Notes: generated by a model not told the origin, from the letters alone. A stretch of 64,000 nt of DNA from Symbiodinium kawagutii (GCA_009767595.1 VSDK01013809.1:66652-130651), one strand, 5' to 3'. Positions 23,240 to 33,521 are shown, counted from the first letter of the stretch. Translations and numbers: made by a program.

Positions 23240-23347
23240 ACTGGTTGGTGGTGCTCACCACCCCGTCATGACAAATATGAGTCAACCAAGCAATTGTGAA
23301 TGATTACTAGTGAAAATAAAAACGAATTGAAACCACCAACTAGTTAA
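23240..23347 (+). mobile_element. MITE3 copy
   Basis: CTGGTTGGTGGTGCTCACCA ... TTGAAACCACCAACTAGTT. Confidence 0.75.
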
Positions 23348-23979
23348 TGATTTCGCATAACATGTTTGCAGAAGCCTTCGCACAGTTTCTTTCTGAAATA
23401 GTCTTGGGGTCCATCAAGCTTCAACAACAAATGATGCCTCTGGATGGTAATCTCTGAAGGCATTTGGCATTCCCTTCAGTTGTAGCGAATCATGCGTACA
23501 GGTGATCAGCAAGGATTTTTTTTCCGCAACCCCAACTCATTTCCAAAACCCAAATGTTTGGGGCCCAAAAAAGGACCAGGTGATAGATATGGCCATGGCT
23601 TCAGAGCGCTACTATGAAAGGAGAAACGTGTGTATATAGTTCCTCTAGTCGCCCCGTGCTTTATCCTCATGTTGCGACATGTTTCAGCCTCATGTCTTTG
23701 ATATGGCCTCACCCCGATGCTCCATGTATGGTAAATAAGCCTACATTTGGGTCATTTTATAGGCAAATGTAGCTAAATATAGCATACATGGAGCATATGG
23801 CCTCACGTAAAAAGCCTAAAATCCGTGGAGATTTCCTTCATAGGCAACACCCCTTTCTCGCACGAAGGGCGCCCGCGCGTCTGCGTCAAAGGTCCGAGAG
23901 GGAAAGCGCTTCCTCTGGTTGTTCCTCGCTCGGACGAGCTGCCATGGGTAGTGCGATTCCACTCGAAAATGATGGCACA

Positions 23980-24086
23980 TGGCTGTTTCTCAAAATAGGG
24001 GTACCCCCAAATCATCCTTTATTAGCCATTTATAGCAATAAGCCAACCATTTTTTGGGGTCCCCTATTTTGAGAAACCACCACATG
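23980..24086 (+). mobile_element. MITE1 reference copy
   Basis: Best copy: GTTTCTCAAAATAGGGGTAC ... CCCCTATTTTGAGAAACCAC, 107 bases, no coding capacity. Confidence 0.85.
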
Positions 24087-24131
24087 ACAAAATAACTATG
24101 CTTCACTGGAGGATGCTCGCTTGAACTCACA

Positions 24132-24266
24132 CAGGCTGTGGGTCAAAACCCTGCAATTACCTTGGTTCCCCTGCTATAAACTATTGTTTTAAATTACCTA
24201 TTATTGGTGGTTAATATTCCCAATTTGTTCGTTGGTCAATATTGACCCAGGCCCATAGCCATATTC
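24132..24266 (-). mobile_element. MITE2 copy
   Basis: GGCTGTGGGTCAAAACCCTG ... GACCCAGGCCCATAGCCATA. Confidence 0.75.
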
Positions 24267-24419
24267 ATACATCTCATCTTTCATCATCGTTCCATTGTCC
24301 ATGATTACCCGCACCTCATGACTTTCATGTCCTCTGCGTTGATCCATCCAATGTCACCCCAGAAGCCGCTAACTGAAAACAGTGATCCGTTCAGCTGAAG
24401 TTACGGTTGGCCAACCATA

Positions 24420-24596
24420 TCTTGGGGTTCCTCGGAATATGGAACCCCAAAAAATGGTTGGTTTATTGCTATAGATGATGAATATTGGATAACTTGTGGC
24501 TACCCCTAAGATGATGAATATTGGATAACTTGCGGCTACCCCTAAGATGATGAATATTGGATAACTTGTGGCTACCCCTATTTTGAGAACCGCCCA
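24420..24596 (-). mobile_element. MITE1 copy with threefold internal repeat
   Basis: Reverse orientation; the segment GATGATGAATATTGGATAAC plus about 15 more bases is present three times in tandem. Confidence 0.8.
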
Positions 24597-25369
24597 GTTA
24601 GTTGTTAGACCGGTGACGGGCCAACGACATTCCCCACAGGGCAAAAACGCCACTTTTCAAGCGCTGCGCCACTTAGAACTGGGGCAGCCTCTTGACTTAG
24701 GGTACCAGGGGCTGCAAAAGGTAGACGCTACTATGGAATACTTATGGAATACTATGGAGGCCCCACCTTATGTTGGCAAATCAGGGCATAGTTTTTGAAA
24801 ATAATCATGACATGAGAAACATGCAAAAACACAAGGCAAGGGAAACATCATGAAACATGCCTTCGGCATGACATGATATGGAAGTCTTGAACTCCCAAAC
24901 ATGGGTTGGTCCAGAAAGCACCCCAGCCCGCGCCCAGGTGCACAGGAATGCAAACACTACTTTCGCCCATGGGCCATAATCAACCATCATTAACTGAAGT
25001 CCAGTCATCAACCATCAGTTTACCAACTGTATGGTCACCAAAATTAATGATTTGTCCTTGAACACAAGCAGGAGTGCAAAACTCTCTTTCGTTGCCACTC
25101 GTGAAGGACGAGGTCAATACTCAAAGCGAGTAGTTCTGGGTTTGGACTCAACGAACCAGTGCCTTGCCATGTCCCTCTGACCCTTGGGAAACCCATCACC
25201 CCGTGACCAGCTTTTCCACTTTCAATAGTTGTCTCTGTGCAACCCCTTCCTCCTGATACTGCACAAATCCAGAAGTTTGCGTCTGTTGAATCTCAATTTC
25301 CGGGATTCCGGGGCAAAAGGATTGATCACGTTCACTGCAAGTCGATGACCCCACTGAACGCACCCACTT

Positions 25370-26392
25370 TTAATGTTCAGCCAAATCTGCAACTCTGACG
25401 TCCGGATTGGACTGGCAAACTGAGGCCAACAGTTTTCCTTCAGGTAAAACCACACGAAGGCTGTGAAAATGAACTTTCAGTTCACGCGCTATGCGGAATC
25501 TTATCTCCCTGGCCAGATCTGTTCCATGCGCTTGCAAGCGCAAGACTTCCAGTCCTCCCAAATCCGAACATGTCAGCGTCACTGATTCATCTTGATGAAC
25601 ACAGTGAAGCTGCACAACGAAATCTCGAGAAAGCGGCATAGAATTTCCCACATAGCAAGTCCCAGGTGTGAGAGGCGGAATCTCACATTGTCCATTACCG
25701 TTACTTCCGCAAGCAACGACATGCCCATCGCTGCGAAGAAGCACCGTATGAAATGCACCTGCAGAAACTTCGGTGTATGACATACCCCCTTCCAAAGGTG
25801 GAATGTCGCACTGTCCAGCAGAAGTGCGCCCACAGGCCAAAGCACAGCCATCATTTCGCAGGAGCACGGTATGACGGGCACCTGCAGATATTTGGGTGTA
25901 GGCCATTTCCTTTTCCAACGGCGGAATGTTGCACTGCCCGTCAGAATTGTCTCCGCAAGCAACAGCACTGCCATCACTGCGAAGAAGAACGGTATGAAGC
26001 GTTCCAGCTGCCACCTCACTGTAGGACAAGGCCTCATCCAAAACAGGAATGCTACATTGTCCTCGATGGTTGTCGCCACATGCAACCACCTGACCATCAC
26101 TCCGCAAAAGAGCCGTGTGTTTTCCACCTGCAGAAATGCGAGTGTATGAAATTCCCTCTTCTAGATCTGGAATCTGACATGCTTCCAAATCGATCTCTCC
26201 CCAAGCAACAACACGACCATCACTTCGCAGAAGCAGGGTATGATGCTCGCTGGCAGAAACTTGGATGTATAATAAGCCATTCTCCAGGACTGGAACCGGG
26301 CAAAGCTCGAAACGGTTCCTGCCGCACAGCCGCACTGCCACCACTTGACCGTCGCTTCGGAGTAGCACTACATAACCCAAACTTGAAGACAC
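25370..26392 (-). CDS. RCC1-like repeat protein with ubiquitin-like C-terminus, large 3' exon
   Basis: A 340-residue open frame ends at a TAA. It holds six RCC1-like blades of about 38 residues, with a core such as ISAGARHTVLLRNDG followed by GDNSDGQCNIPPL. This is shorter than the roughly 50-residue blade of classical RCC1 and matches the GxNxxGQCxIP type. The last 70 or so residues (about 270-340) switch to a ubiquitin-like pattern: VTLTCSDLGGLEVLRL, then LRVVLPEGKLL. RCC1-like propellers bind proteins, and in HERC-type proteins they accompany ubiquitin functions; a role here is inference. The start is set by the acceptor CTGCTCAG|GTG, because a further blade lies in the exon upstream. The upstream in-frame ATG at 26425 would fall in the intron. 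No frame damage is seen. Confidence 0.85.
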   Translation of the reverse strand: MSSSLGYVVLLRSDGQVVAVRLCGRNRFELCPVPVLENGLLYIQVSASEHHTLLLRSDGRVVAWGEIDLEACQIPDLEEGISYTRISAGGKHTALLRSDGQVVACGDNHRGQCSIPVLDEALSYSEVAAGTLHTVLLRSDGSAVACGDNSDGQCNIPPLEKEMAYTQISAGARHTVLLRNDGCALACGRTSAGQCDIPPLEGGMSYTEVSAGAFHTVLLRSDGHVVACGSNGNGQCEIPPLTPGTCYVGNSMPLSRDFVVQLHCVHQDESVTLTCSDLGGLEVLRLQAHGTDLAREIRFRIARELKVHFHSLRVVLPEGKLLASVCQSNPDVRVADLAEH

Positions 26393-26567
26393 CTGAGCAG
26401 TGTGCCAAGTTTGAGGATTTTCCAAGTATTCCTAACATCGACCAACATACTTGGGGATTTGACCAAGAATCTGATCACGATGTACTTGGTACATCTTGGT
26501 ACTTAAACTATTTTCCAAAAGATATTCAGCTTGAATGACTCAAATCATCTGAGTTGAGATGCCCAAC

Positions 26568-26690
26568 CTGGGTGTAGTAGACTCCCTCTTCCAAGGACGG
26601 AAAGTCGCTGGGCTGAGGCGAGCTGAGCCCAAAGGCAACAACCTTGCCATCACTTTGGAGAAGCACGGTGAGCCCGTTGCCTGCAGAAAC
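26568..26690 (-). CDS. RCC1-like repeat protein, upstream exon
   Basis: This exon encodes one more blade (SAGNGLTVLLQSDGKVVAFG) and ends YYTQ at a CAG|GTTGGG donor. Joining it to the exon starting at 26392 over a 175-base intron (26393-26567) restores the blade spacing YTQ|VSSSLGYVVLLRSDG exactly. Its 5' edge is uncertain: TTTCTGCAG|GC at 26680 is a good acceptor, but the blade pattern reads through to about 26690. Earlier blades and the start codon are not identified. Confidence 0.7.
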
Positions 26691-26842
26691 CATTGAAGCG
26701 CCTCCGGTATTTCTCAGTGCGAAGTTGAAGAATGGCTTGCAGCTTGGCAGTTTTGGTACAACTGCTCATCACCCATCTGTTAGGCCACTCTGGGTAGCTC
26801 CCTAGCTCCCCCTTGAAAAGAGTATAGGGAACTGCTGGCTCT

Positions 26843-27187
26843 TTAGTTCCCTCCCGCCCAATCAACTAACAGTAGCAGCTTGGTAATTTGCTCATGCTCC
26901 TCGATTTTTGATCTTTGGACTTCTCTGATCAACCAAGAATTCGCGATGCCGCAACAAGCGAAGCTCTGTGAAGAACCGAATGATCCAAGGATGAGCTGGC
27001 AAACACTTAGGTGACCCGTTTGCTGCACCCTTTGTTGACATCGCAGTTTTTGCTGGAACCAAAGCAGCACTTCGATCGGACTGTTCAGCGGCGGATTCTC
27101 ATCGTAGGCAACCTGTTGGAACAGTATGGTCTGCTCCAGAAAGGGAACTAACTTCCCCAAGAAATAAATAGCTGGTTGATTTCTCAT
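26843..27187 (-). CDS. Unrecognised 114-residue reading frame
   Basis: ATG to stop, with protein-like composition: a leucine- and glutamine-rich first half (FLGKLVPFLEQTILFQQ) and a charged helix near the end (REVQRSKIEEHEQITKLLLLV). It lies upstream of the RCC1-like exons on the same strand and could be a 5' exon of that gene or a separate small gene. A second open frame (26650-26865) overlaps its end, so an unseen splice or a frameshift is possible. No family recognised. Confidence 0.4.
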   Translation of the reverse strand: MRNQPAIYFLGKLVPFLEQTILFQQVAYDENPPLNSPIEVLLWFQQKLRCQQRVQQTGHLSVCQLILGSFGSSQSFACCGIANSWLIREVQRSKIEEHEQITKLLLLVDWAGGN

Positions 27188-28039
27188 TGCTTCCCATATA
27201 TGGGTCTGTGCAAAGTCATAGCGGTACCCGCAGTCAACCCATGATTTCCAATCGAAAAATGATCATTAGTAAACTGGTTGGGCCCATAACGGTTACCCGT
27301 CATGGCTTGGCATTGGAGCCAGGCCAACAGGATCTTGCAGTTTTGCATGATGCTTGTGGGTGCAGCTATGAGCTATAGCAATGATTAACCATCATCAGCC
27401 ACTAGCGACACCGGCCATGATCCACCATTGTTAAGCATAGCGATTGACCATGATGAATCTATGACCATGGTTACCTAGCCACTACAATTGACCAAAGTCA
27501 TGAGTCACAAGGGTTTCCAAGGTGTACAACCTCCGCTATCCCCGCGCAAGGGGAGGAGCCTCTCAACCTTCTGGGCCTCAACCTGCTTGGTCGGAGATAT
27601 CCTGTCCTACCACGGATAGGCCTGCGAGCCGCTCCTGGCCTCGCTCCCCCATAGTAAGCTGGGCCAGTGGCCGGAATGCCCCTGGCTTTTAATCGCTCCC
27701 TCCCAACCACCAGCTAATGTTGGTTGGCAATATCTCTGTCCGTCAGAGTACATGGAGTCATCAGCGATACTAATGCCAAGTGTTTGACTATCCACAGTGG
27801 TTGGCTACTGCACCCAATCATTGGTTGTGAGCAGGTTGGTTGGTTGATCGACCACCAATCCATCCTAGGTGTTCGAAATGGTAGGATGGTCTCATGCTAG
27901 TTCCGCAATCATGGATTGAAGCTAGTTGCCTGGTCGGTTCTACCATCTTTTAGGCGAGGAACAATCCCAGAATAGACCCATGATCAATGGGAGATCCATA
28001 GCAATGTAGATATATGATTAAAAAAACATACATACACAC

Positions 28040-28165
28040 ACATATATATATATATGAATAGATAGATAGGTAGATAGATAGATAGAGAATGATCTATCTG
28101 ATCCTTCTATCTCTATAAATATAAATATAAATAAATAAATAAATATATATATATAATATAACCTG
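28040..28165 (+). repeat. GATA/ATAA microsatellite
   Basis: TAGATAGATAGA followed by AAATAAATAAATA and TA repeats. Confidence 0.9.
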
Positions 28166-28261
28166 CTCATCTTTGACGTTGAATCATGCTGAATCACAAG
28201 CTATTAATCTGGTCTAGAGTTGGTTGATCAATGAATGGATCTCTACATTGAACAACATCTT

Positions 28262-28348
28262 GCTGTGGGTCAAGGCCCTGTACCCCTGGTTCCCTCATTA
28301 ACCAGGCTGATATTGTTGCTTGGTTCAATTGACCCATAGCCTCATATA
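28262..28348 (-). mobile_element. MITE2 copy, short
   Basis: GCTGTGGGTCAAGGCCCTGT ... AATTGACCCATAGCC. Confidence 0.75.
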
Positions 28349-28554
28349 GCTGGTATATCCGAATATCCCCATTATTGTTGGTTGTTGTCCCCTATTATTA
28401 ACCATTAACCAGCTATTATCAACCATTAGTCACCCCTATAGTTGCTAGTTATATCTAGTTATCATCCCATGAACCAGCTATTGTTAACCATTAACCAGCT
28501 ATTCTTAATCATTGGTTCCCCCTAGCCATCTCAGAACTCCCGCAACCTGGGCAG

Positions 28555-28670
28555 GGCCAGGGCCCCCGCAAGTACTGCTCGAAGTTCGCGATCCAACATC
28601 TCGCTCTGAAGACTTGGAGATCTGCGCGCGGGCGTCAAGAGCAGCTCCAAACACCGTAGCAGCCATAGAG
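28555..28670 (+). CDS. Single-pass membrane protein gene, exon 1 seen
   Basis: Acceptor CCTGGGCAG|GG and donor CATAGAG|GTAGGG enclose a frame encoding VLLEVRDPTSRSEDLEICAR and ASRAAPNTVAAIE, ending in phase 0. The minus strand is open as well (LRCLELLLTPARRS), but the plus strand fits the AG|G acceptor habit and the exons downstream. Upstream exons are not identified. Confidence 0.5.
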
Positions 28671-28984
28671 GTAGGGACAAGCTGGGCACCCAAGCACTTA
28701 TAAGTTGGTTATAAGCCCTACAACTGGTATTTAACCCTAGTTAGATTAGTTATAAACCAACTTAAAAGTGGTTGGGGGCCCACCTTGTAGTAGCTTGGTA
28801 AGTAGGTGTAAAGAGGTATAGGTAGACTGGAAATCAGTCTACCAAGGGGTGTGTTGTTGGGCTGCTGGGTGACGATCATCTGAAAAATGTGTGAAAGAGT
28901 GGGGACAGCGAGTTAGCGTTGGTTCTGAGTGGCTGGTTACGATAAAGTTGATAGTGGCTAATTAATGATGTTTGATTTTTGCAG

Positions 28985-29028
28985 GAAAACACATTGAAAA
29001 ACTACATGGTTGCATCTGGCCAGAGACT
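28985..29028 (+). CDS. Single-pass membrane protein gene, micro-exon
   Basis: 44 bases from the textbook acceptor TTTGATTTTTGCAG|G to AGACT|GTGATT encode ENTLKNYMVASGQR. Phase 0 in, two bases out, compatible with both neighbours. Confidence 0.45.
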
Positions 29029-29319
29029 GTGATTGTCATCCTGTGACACCCTGTGGCCCGAAGCGCACTTGCCCACAATCGAAGGACATTTATGGTGGAT
29101 TGCCGGGCCCTGAATCGCAGGAAGCATGTACATGCACAAACACAGGCCGGGCTATGGTTCAAAACCGTGTTTTTGAATTCTTAACGTCCGTACGGTCCGT
29201 ATAGTTGTACCGTGCATTTGCAGGTATGTATGTATAAGTTAAACTAATCAAGCTGAACTCATCTAGTTCACTCCCCTGCAATGTAGTGCATTGCACCGCA
29301 ATGTACTGCATGCATGCAG

Positions 29320-29526
29320 TCATACCTCCAACCGTGCTTCAAAAGCCCCTGGCATCCCATGGCGGTCAGGCCATGTGCCGCTCACCCTGCCACTGCATTT
29401 TGCCGCTGCCACGTCTCAGTGCGCTTCACAAGAAGCTTCACAACCGGAAGGAACCCACGGGGAGCGGTCATCCACCGGTCTCAACCTGAAAGCTTCAACT
29501 GAACAAAGCACTGTGGTTTATTCCAA
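29320..29526 (+). CDS. Single-pass membrane protein gene, Ser/Thr-rich exon
   Basis: From GCATGCAG|T to TTCCAA|GTACAC the frame is open for 68 codons: GIPWRSGHVPLTLPLHFAAA, then a Ser/Thr/Gln-rich part (ASTEQSTVVYS) that suits an ectodomain. It accepts the phase of the micro-exon before it. Two other plus frames are open in part. Confidence 0.45.
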
Positions 29527-29545
29527 GTACACAGTACACTAGCTA

Positions 29546-29643
29546 GTGGGTGGTTTGAACCCCCATGAAAAATATGAGTCAACCAACCATTTGTTTATAA
29601 TCGCTATAGGGAAAGTAGAAAATGATTAAAACCACCAAACAAA
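29546..29643 (+). mobile_element. MITE3 copy
   Basis: GTGGGTGGTTTGAACCCCCA ... GATTAAAACCACCAAAC; 20 bases after the donor of the plus exon at 29526. Confidence 0.75.
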
Positions 29644-29796
29644 TCAGTTTAGAATGAGAACTTGCAACATCTGTACATGGCATATACCTACAACATGTGA
29701 AATGAGCATTTCTGGAGCATGAAAATGCTAGCAATCTTCACAAACCGTGCGTCCAAACCCTGCTGCAGTGATCCATTGCCAGACTGGCTGGGGGCT

Positions 29797-29809
29797 NNNN
29801 NNNNNNNNN
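29797..29809. other. Assembly gap, 13 N
   Basis: Run of N inside the plus-strand membrane-protein gene; coding sequence seems to lead into it (CTGCTGCAG|TG). Confidence 1.
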
Positions 29810-29845
29810 CTGCCACTATCGTTGACGACCGCCCGCTCACCTAAG

Positions 29846-29958
29846 GTATACCAAGCAGTAACTGAACATTGGTTTGGAAGTCAATATCCTCAACTTATTC
29901 CCAACTATGCTGCGGGGCTTCCAATTGTGTATGATTATGCTTTGGAGGATGACAGCAA
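29846..29958 (+). CDS. Single-pass membrane protein gene, exon after the small gap
   Basis: Acceptor ACCTAAG|GTA and donor GACAGCAA|GTGAGC. Encodes EHWFGSQYPQLIPNYAAGLP and IVYDYALEDDS, clearly protein-like. It ends two bases into a codon, completed by the first base of the next exon. A 13-N gap lies 36 bases upstream, so an exon may be missing there. Confidence 0.65.
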
Positions 29959-30224
29959 GTGAGCAAATGGTTTGTACCTTGTAGTTTACCTGTGGGTCAA
30001 CTAGGTGGACATTGATGCAGGTGATAACGTTCATCGACCCAAGCACCAAAACCTAACCTGTGTATTTTCATGGGCTGGTAGGTAACCCTGAATCAGGTTC
30101 GAGGCACCCATGTTTCAGGACATTGAACTTCAACTATCCTATTGTTTTGGGATTATAGAATACCTAATATGTTCAGATTTTTACCAATTTCTATGGGGAA
30201 ATTGATGGTCAAGGGATCATACAG

Positions 30225-30330
30225 CTTCCACCGCTGCTTGCATTCCGATCAGCGAGACGAAGACTCGTCGGACTCTTCCGAAGGTGCTAAGCGTCGCTTG
30301 GTCCTGAGCGAAAGGCAAAGGATAAACCAG
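30225..30330 (+). CDS. Single-pass membrane protein gene, acidic/basic exon
   Basis: 106 bases from TCATACAG|C to AACCAG|GTAACC encode HRCLHSDQRDEDSSDSSEGA and KRRLVLSERQRINQ. Phase matches the previous exon. A charged juxtamembrane region before the transmembrane exon is likely. Confidence 0.65.
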
Positions 30331-30740
30331 GTAACCACACAATTTTTTAATCATATTAAAGTATGTTCTCCACTAATGAAACATTATATACATGTATATA
30401 TATATATGCAAACTTCAGTCTCACTTAAATTGGTTATCAACACATCATATAGATACTCATCAGATTTCATCAGCAGCATCAACCAGTGAACAGTTATCAT
30501 AGCGAGGAAGCGCATTGATTTCTCCCCTGAACCCAGGTGAATGAATGTGGGTGATGTAACCCTGTAATTGACATGGCTGGTTGGTAGTGATCCACATCAA
30601 AGTACTCCGGTGAATTGGAATGATTTATGAGGATTGTCGAGATTGACGTTTGATTTCGGCCAACAGCCATGTCAGCATTTTCTCATCACAGATCAATCTA
30701 CAAGACAAGTTGCGATATCGATCATGAGAATTACTCGAAG

Positions 30741-30928
30741 AAACCTCCATTTTGTCCACATTGCTAATTCTGTCCGCTATGATTCTCGTGGTCGCTGTTG
30801 CTTTGGCCATCGTGTGTCAAAAACGATTTGTTGCAGCGGAAGGTTGCTACGGTTGGGATCAGAAGCATCCCAACAACCATGACCACATAGACAGCCAATT
30901 AGGCAACACAACGTCTGTGGATCAATAA
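30741..30928 (+). CDS. Single-pass membrane protein gene, transmembrane and C-terminal exon
   Basis: Encodes one hydrophobic helix (LLILSAMILVVAVALAIVCQ) followed by KR and a 35-residue polar tail with GCYGWDQKHPNNHDHIDSQL, ending at TAA. Hydrophobic helix, then basic stop-transfer residues, then a short tail gives a type I topology. The acceptor (ACTCGAAG|AA) does not match the phase of the exon at 30330, so a small exon between them is missing or the boundary differs. No family recognised. Confidence 0.6.
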
Positions 30929-31171
30929 CATCAATGGCAGAACGGATGGTTGGAAGATTACGTTCCCATCATCTACTTGGATGTGCAACTGGGATCAGGA
31001 TATAACCATGGTGAGGAGCCCTATAAGGTGGGTGAAGGAACCCCGAACTAACCATGGTGAATGTCACCAGTTACTAAGGCTGCACATCCAACAAGTGGTA
31101 AATCACCATCTAACTATTAGTTGTATCTGCCATGATTGGCAGTTGCCCTAAACCAACTGAGCCAAACTTTC

Positions 31172-31199
31172 GGGCCCACCTTGCATACAAGGTGGGCCC
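31172..31199. repeat. 12-bp perfect palindrome arms with 4-base loop
   Basis: GGGCCCACCTTG, loop CATA, CAAGGTGGGCCC. Related GGGCCCACCTTG sequence occurs at 28774-28786. Confidence 0.9.
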
Positions 31200-31447
31200 C
31201 CTTAGCGAAGTTGGCGAACATAACTAGGGTAACTACCAGTTATGGTAGATATAAATTAGCTTGTTAAATGGTCGTTTAATCAACTCAGAACCAAGGGGGC
31301 GCGCGCACCTTGTAGGGTTATAGTCATTGATCATGATCATTATAATAACCCTATAAGGGTTATATGGCTTATAAACTATGGCTTATAAAGGGGACAATAG
31401 CCATTAATTATGGACCAAGGGGGCCCAAATTGCATCCAATCTGTTAC

Positions 31448-31543
31448 CTTTCTGCATGGCCAAGCGCAGGCGCTCCCTCGTGCCTGCGCTTGAAGCGGCA
31501 CTCTCCCGGGTTGGCGGGCGAATCCTCCTGGCAAAAAGGGGAA
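31448..31543 (-). CDS. Probable exon of unknown protein
   Basis: Acceptor TTCGCCCAG|T and consensus donor CAGAAAG|GTAACAG. Preferred frame: PFCQEDSPANPGECRFKRRH then EGAPALGHAE. All three minus frames are open, as is common in GC-rich exons here. Confidence 0.5.
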
Positions 31544-31708
31544 CTGGGCGAAGCGGTAGTGGCTGAGAACAACATGTAACAACCCATGCTTATTATATAA
31601 TATTAGATTAACCAACCTAGAATGATAGGTTTATAATGGTATGATGATGGTTTATGAAAGGATAAATGTTAGTTAACTGGATGGTTAATGATAGGCTTAA
31701 TGATAAAT

Positions 31709-31806
31709 CTGGTTGGTGGTTTCAACCCCCATGAAAAAAATAGTCAACCAACCATTTGCTAACAAATAGTAGGGAAAATAAAACATGTTTGAAACCATCA
31801 ACCAGT
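31709..31806 (+). mobile_element. MITE3 copy
   Basis: CTGGTTGGTGGTTTCAACCC ... TTTGAAACCATCAACCAGT. Confidence 0.8.
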
Positions 31807-32383
31807 ATTAGATTAGCAATAATGAATAATCAACAACTGATAATAATCAACGGACTGATAACATCTAATAATGAACATTTAATATCTACTTATTAGATGA
31901 ATATGTTGACGAATCATGATTATTCTGATATCTAATTATGCTGATCACATCTAATAACAGTCATACTTGGACTAATATCAATAGCGATTGTTGGGAATTG
32001 GACTAATAATCATTAGTCACTAATAACAGCTAGTGACTTGGCTATTAGTGATTTAGTTATTTGAATAATCAACGACGTTTATTAGATTAGAACATCTAAT
32101 AACCAAAATGAATCATCAACTAATGGTTATACAACTAATGGTTATACAACTACATCTAATAACATCTAATGGTTATAAAACTACATTAGATTGGTGTCCA
32201 GATTGGTTATCAAATGACGGTCCGGCTTATAGCTTCGCCGGAAACCGATCAGAGATGATCTCCAAAGTACCCTGATGTTGTGATGACAGCAGCACTGTCA
32301 GCTATTTGATGGCCATAGGAACGCTGCAGCTGTTTTCCCATGAGTCCTGGCGAATTGATTGTCTTTGACGATGGAACCGTGAA

Positions 32384-32505
32384 ATGGCTATGGGTCAATA
32401 TTAATCAACAAACTAATGGTGGATAATGACCAACCAAATCATAGGGAAAACAATGGTTAATGATAGGGAACCAGGGGTACGGGGTTTTGACCCACAGCCA
32501 AATGT
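32384..32505 (+). mobile_element. MITE2 copy
   Basis: ATGGCTATGGGTCAATATTA ... GGTTTTGACCCACAGCCAAA. Confidence 0.85.
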
Positions 32506-32837
32506 AAAGATCATGATGATGCTTTGGTTATCTTTGGTTAATCAAACACCAGCAATGGTCTGCCGTGGGTAAAGGGCCCCTGCACTCCATCTGTTGCCAT
32601 CCCAGTCATGACCAAACTCGTCTGAATGTTGTGATGTTCACAGAACCATTTTTGTTGCCTGTTTGCTGCCCCAGAACAAAAAAATTGTTCGTAATTTCAC
32701 CCTCCAGCCACAAGTATACTCAAAAACCATTCCAAAAAATCATGAAAGAACACCATACTTTAATCATGTCATTGAAGCACAATCATTCCAAATCATGCAC
32801 AACCACCAAGTAAACTCGCAGCTTAACCAACCATTTC

Positions 32838-32921
32838 CTAGGTGAACATCCCTGGCGTTACGCTCTCCTCAGACTCGGGCTCGGCGTCCCGTTCTGCAGG
32901 CCGCTTCCTTGGTTGTTCAAG
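32838..32921 (-). CDS. Five-exon minus gene, terminal exon
   Basis: Acceptor CACGGGCAG|CTT opens LEQPRKRPAERDAEPESEES then VTPGMFT and a TAG. PRKRPAER next to an acidic run could be a nuclear localisation signal (inference). It accepts phase 0 from the exon ending at 34128. A GT just before the stop is a possible donor if the gene continues. Confidence 0.55.
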   Translation of the reverse strand, partial: LEQPRKRPAERDAEPESEESVTPGMFT

Positions 32922-33406
32922 CTGCCCGTGGTGGTTTAACGGCAAGGATTCATGTCTTACAAGGGACCAGGGTCCGAGCTGATAACTAGAACTAGGTTGT
33001 CTATAACTAGGGTGACGTGATTTTAGTTGGAATTTTGACTAGATAACTACTAGGCAAATGGTAGATATTGATATAGCAGTTAAATCGCTTACAAACCATC
33101 TTACGAGTACATCTAGGGGGCCCCAACCTTATATGCCTCGTAGAAAGGAAATGTTTTGAACGCACCAATCGCATGACGGATGAGAAACAGGTCAACAATG
33201 GTGCATGTTCATGGCCTACTGATGGTTCATGGCCTGCTGACTACTGGTTGACTGTCAGTCATCATCATCAACATGGTGAGCCATCACTAAGAATGGCCTG
33301 GGCGAATGATGTTTAATTAACGATGGCTACTGATAGGCCTTGATCCTTGGCTGACCTTATGAGTGTGGCTGATCCAGGCCTAGTGCTTGGGTCAGTGGCA
33401 CTGCAG

Positions 33407-33520
33407 TGCCTTGGGAGTCCAAACTGCAACCAGTTTTGAATGCACGCTGCGAGGCGAAGGGAAAAAATGATGATCAAGACATGGAGACCAAAGCCAATAA
33501 GTCTGCGATAAAACGATCAT
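33407..33520 (+). CDS. Possible plus-strand exon beside MITE2
   Basis: From GCACTGCAG|TG the frame PWESKLQPVLNARCEAKGKN, DDQDMETKANKSAIKRSW is open. No GT donor is convincing; a MITE2 copy starts at once after it. Opposite strand to the surrounding gene. Confidence 0.35.
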
Positions 33521-33521
33521 G

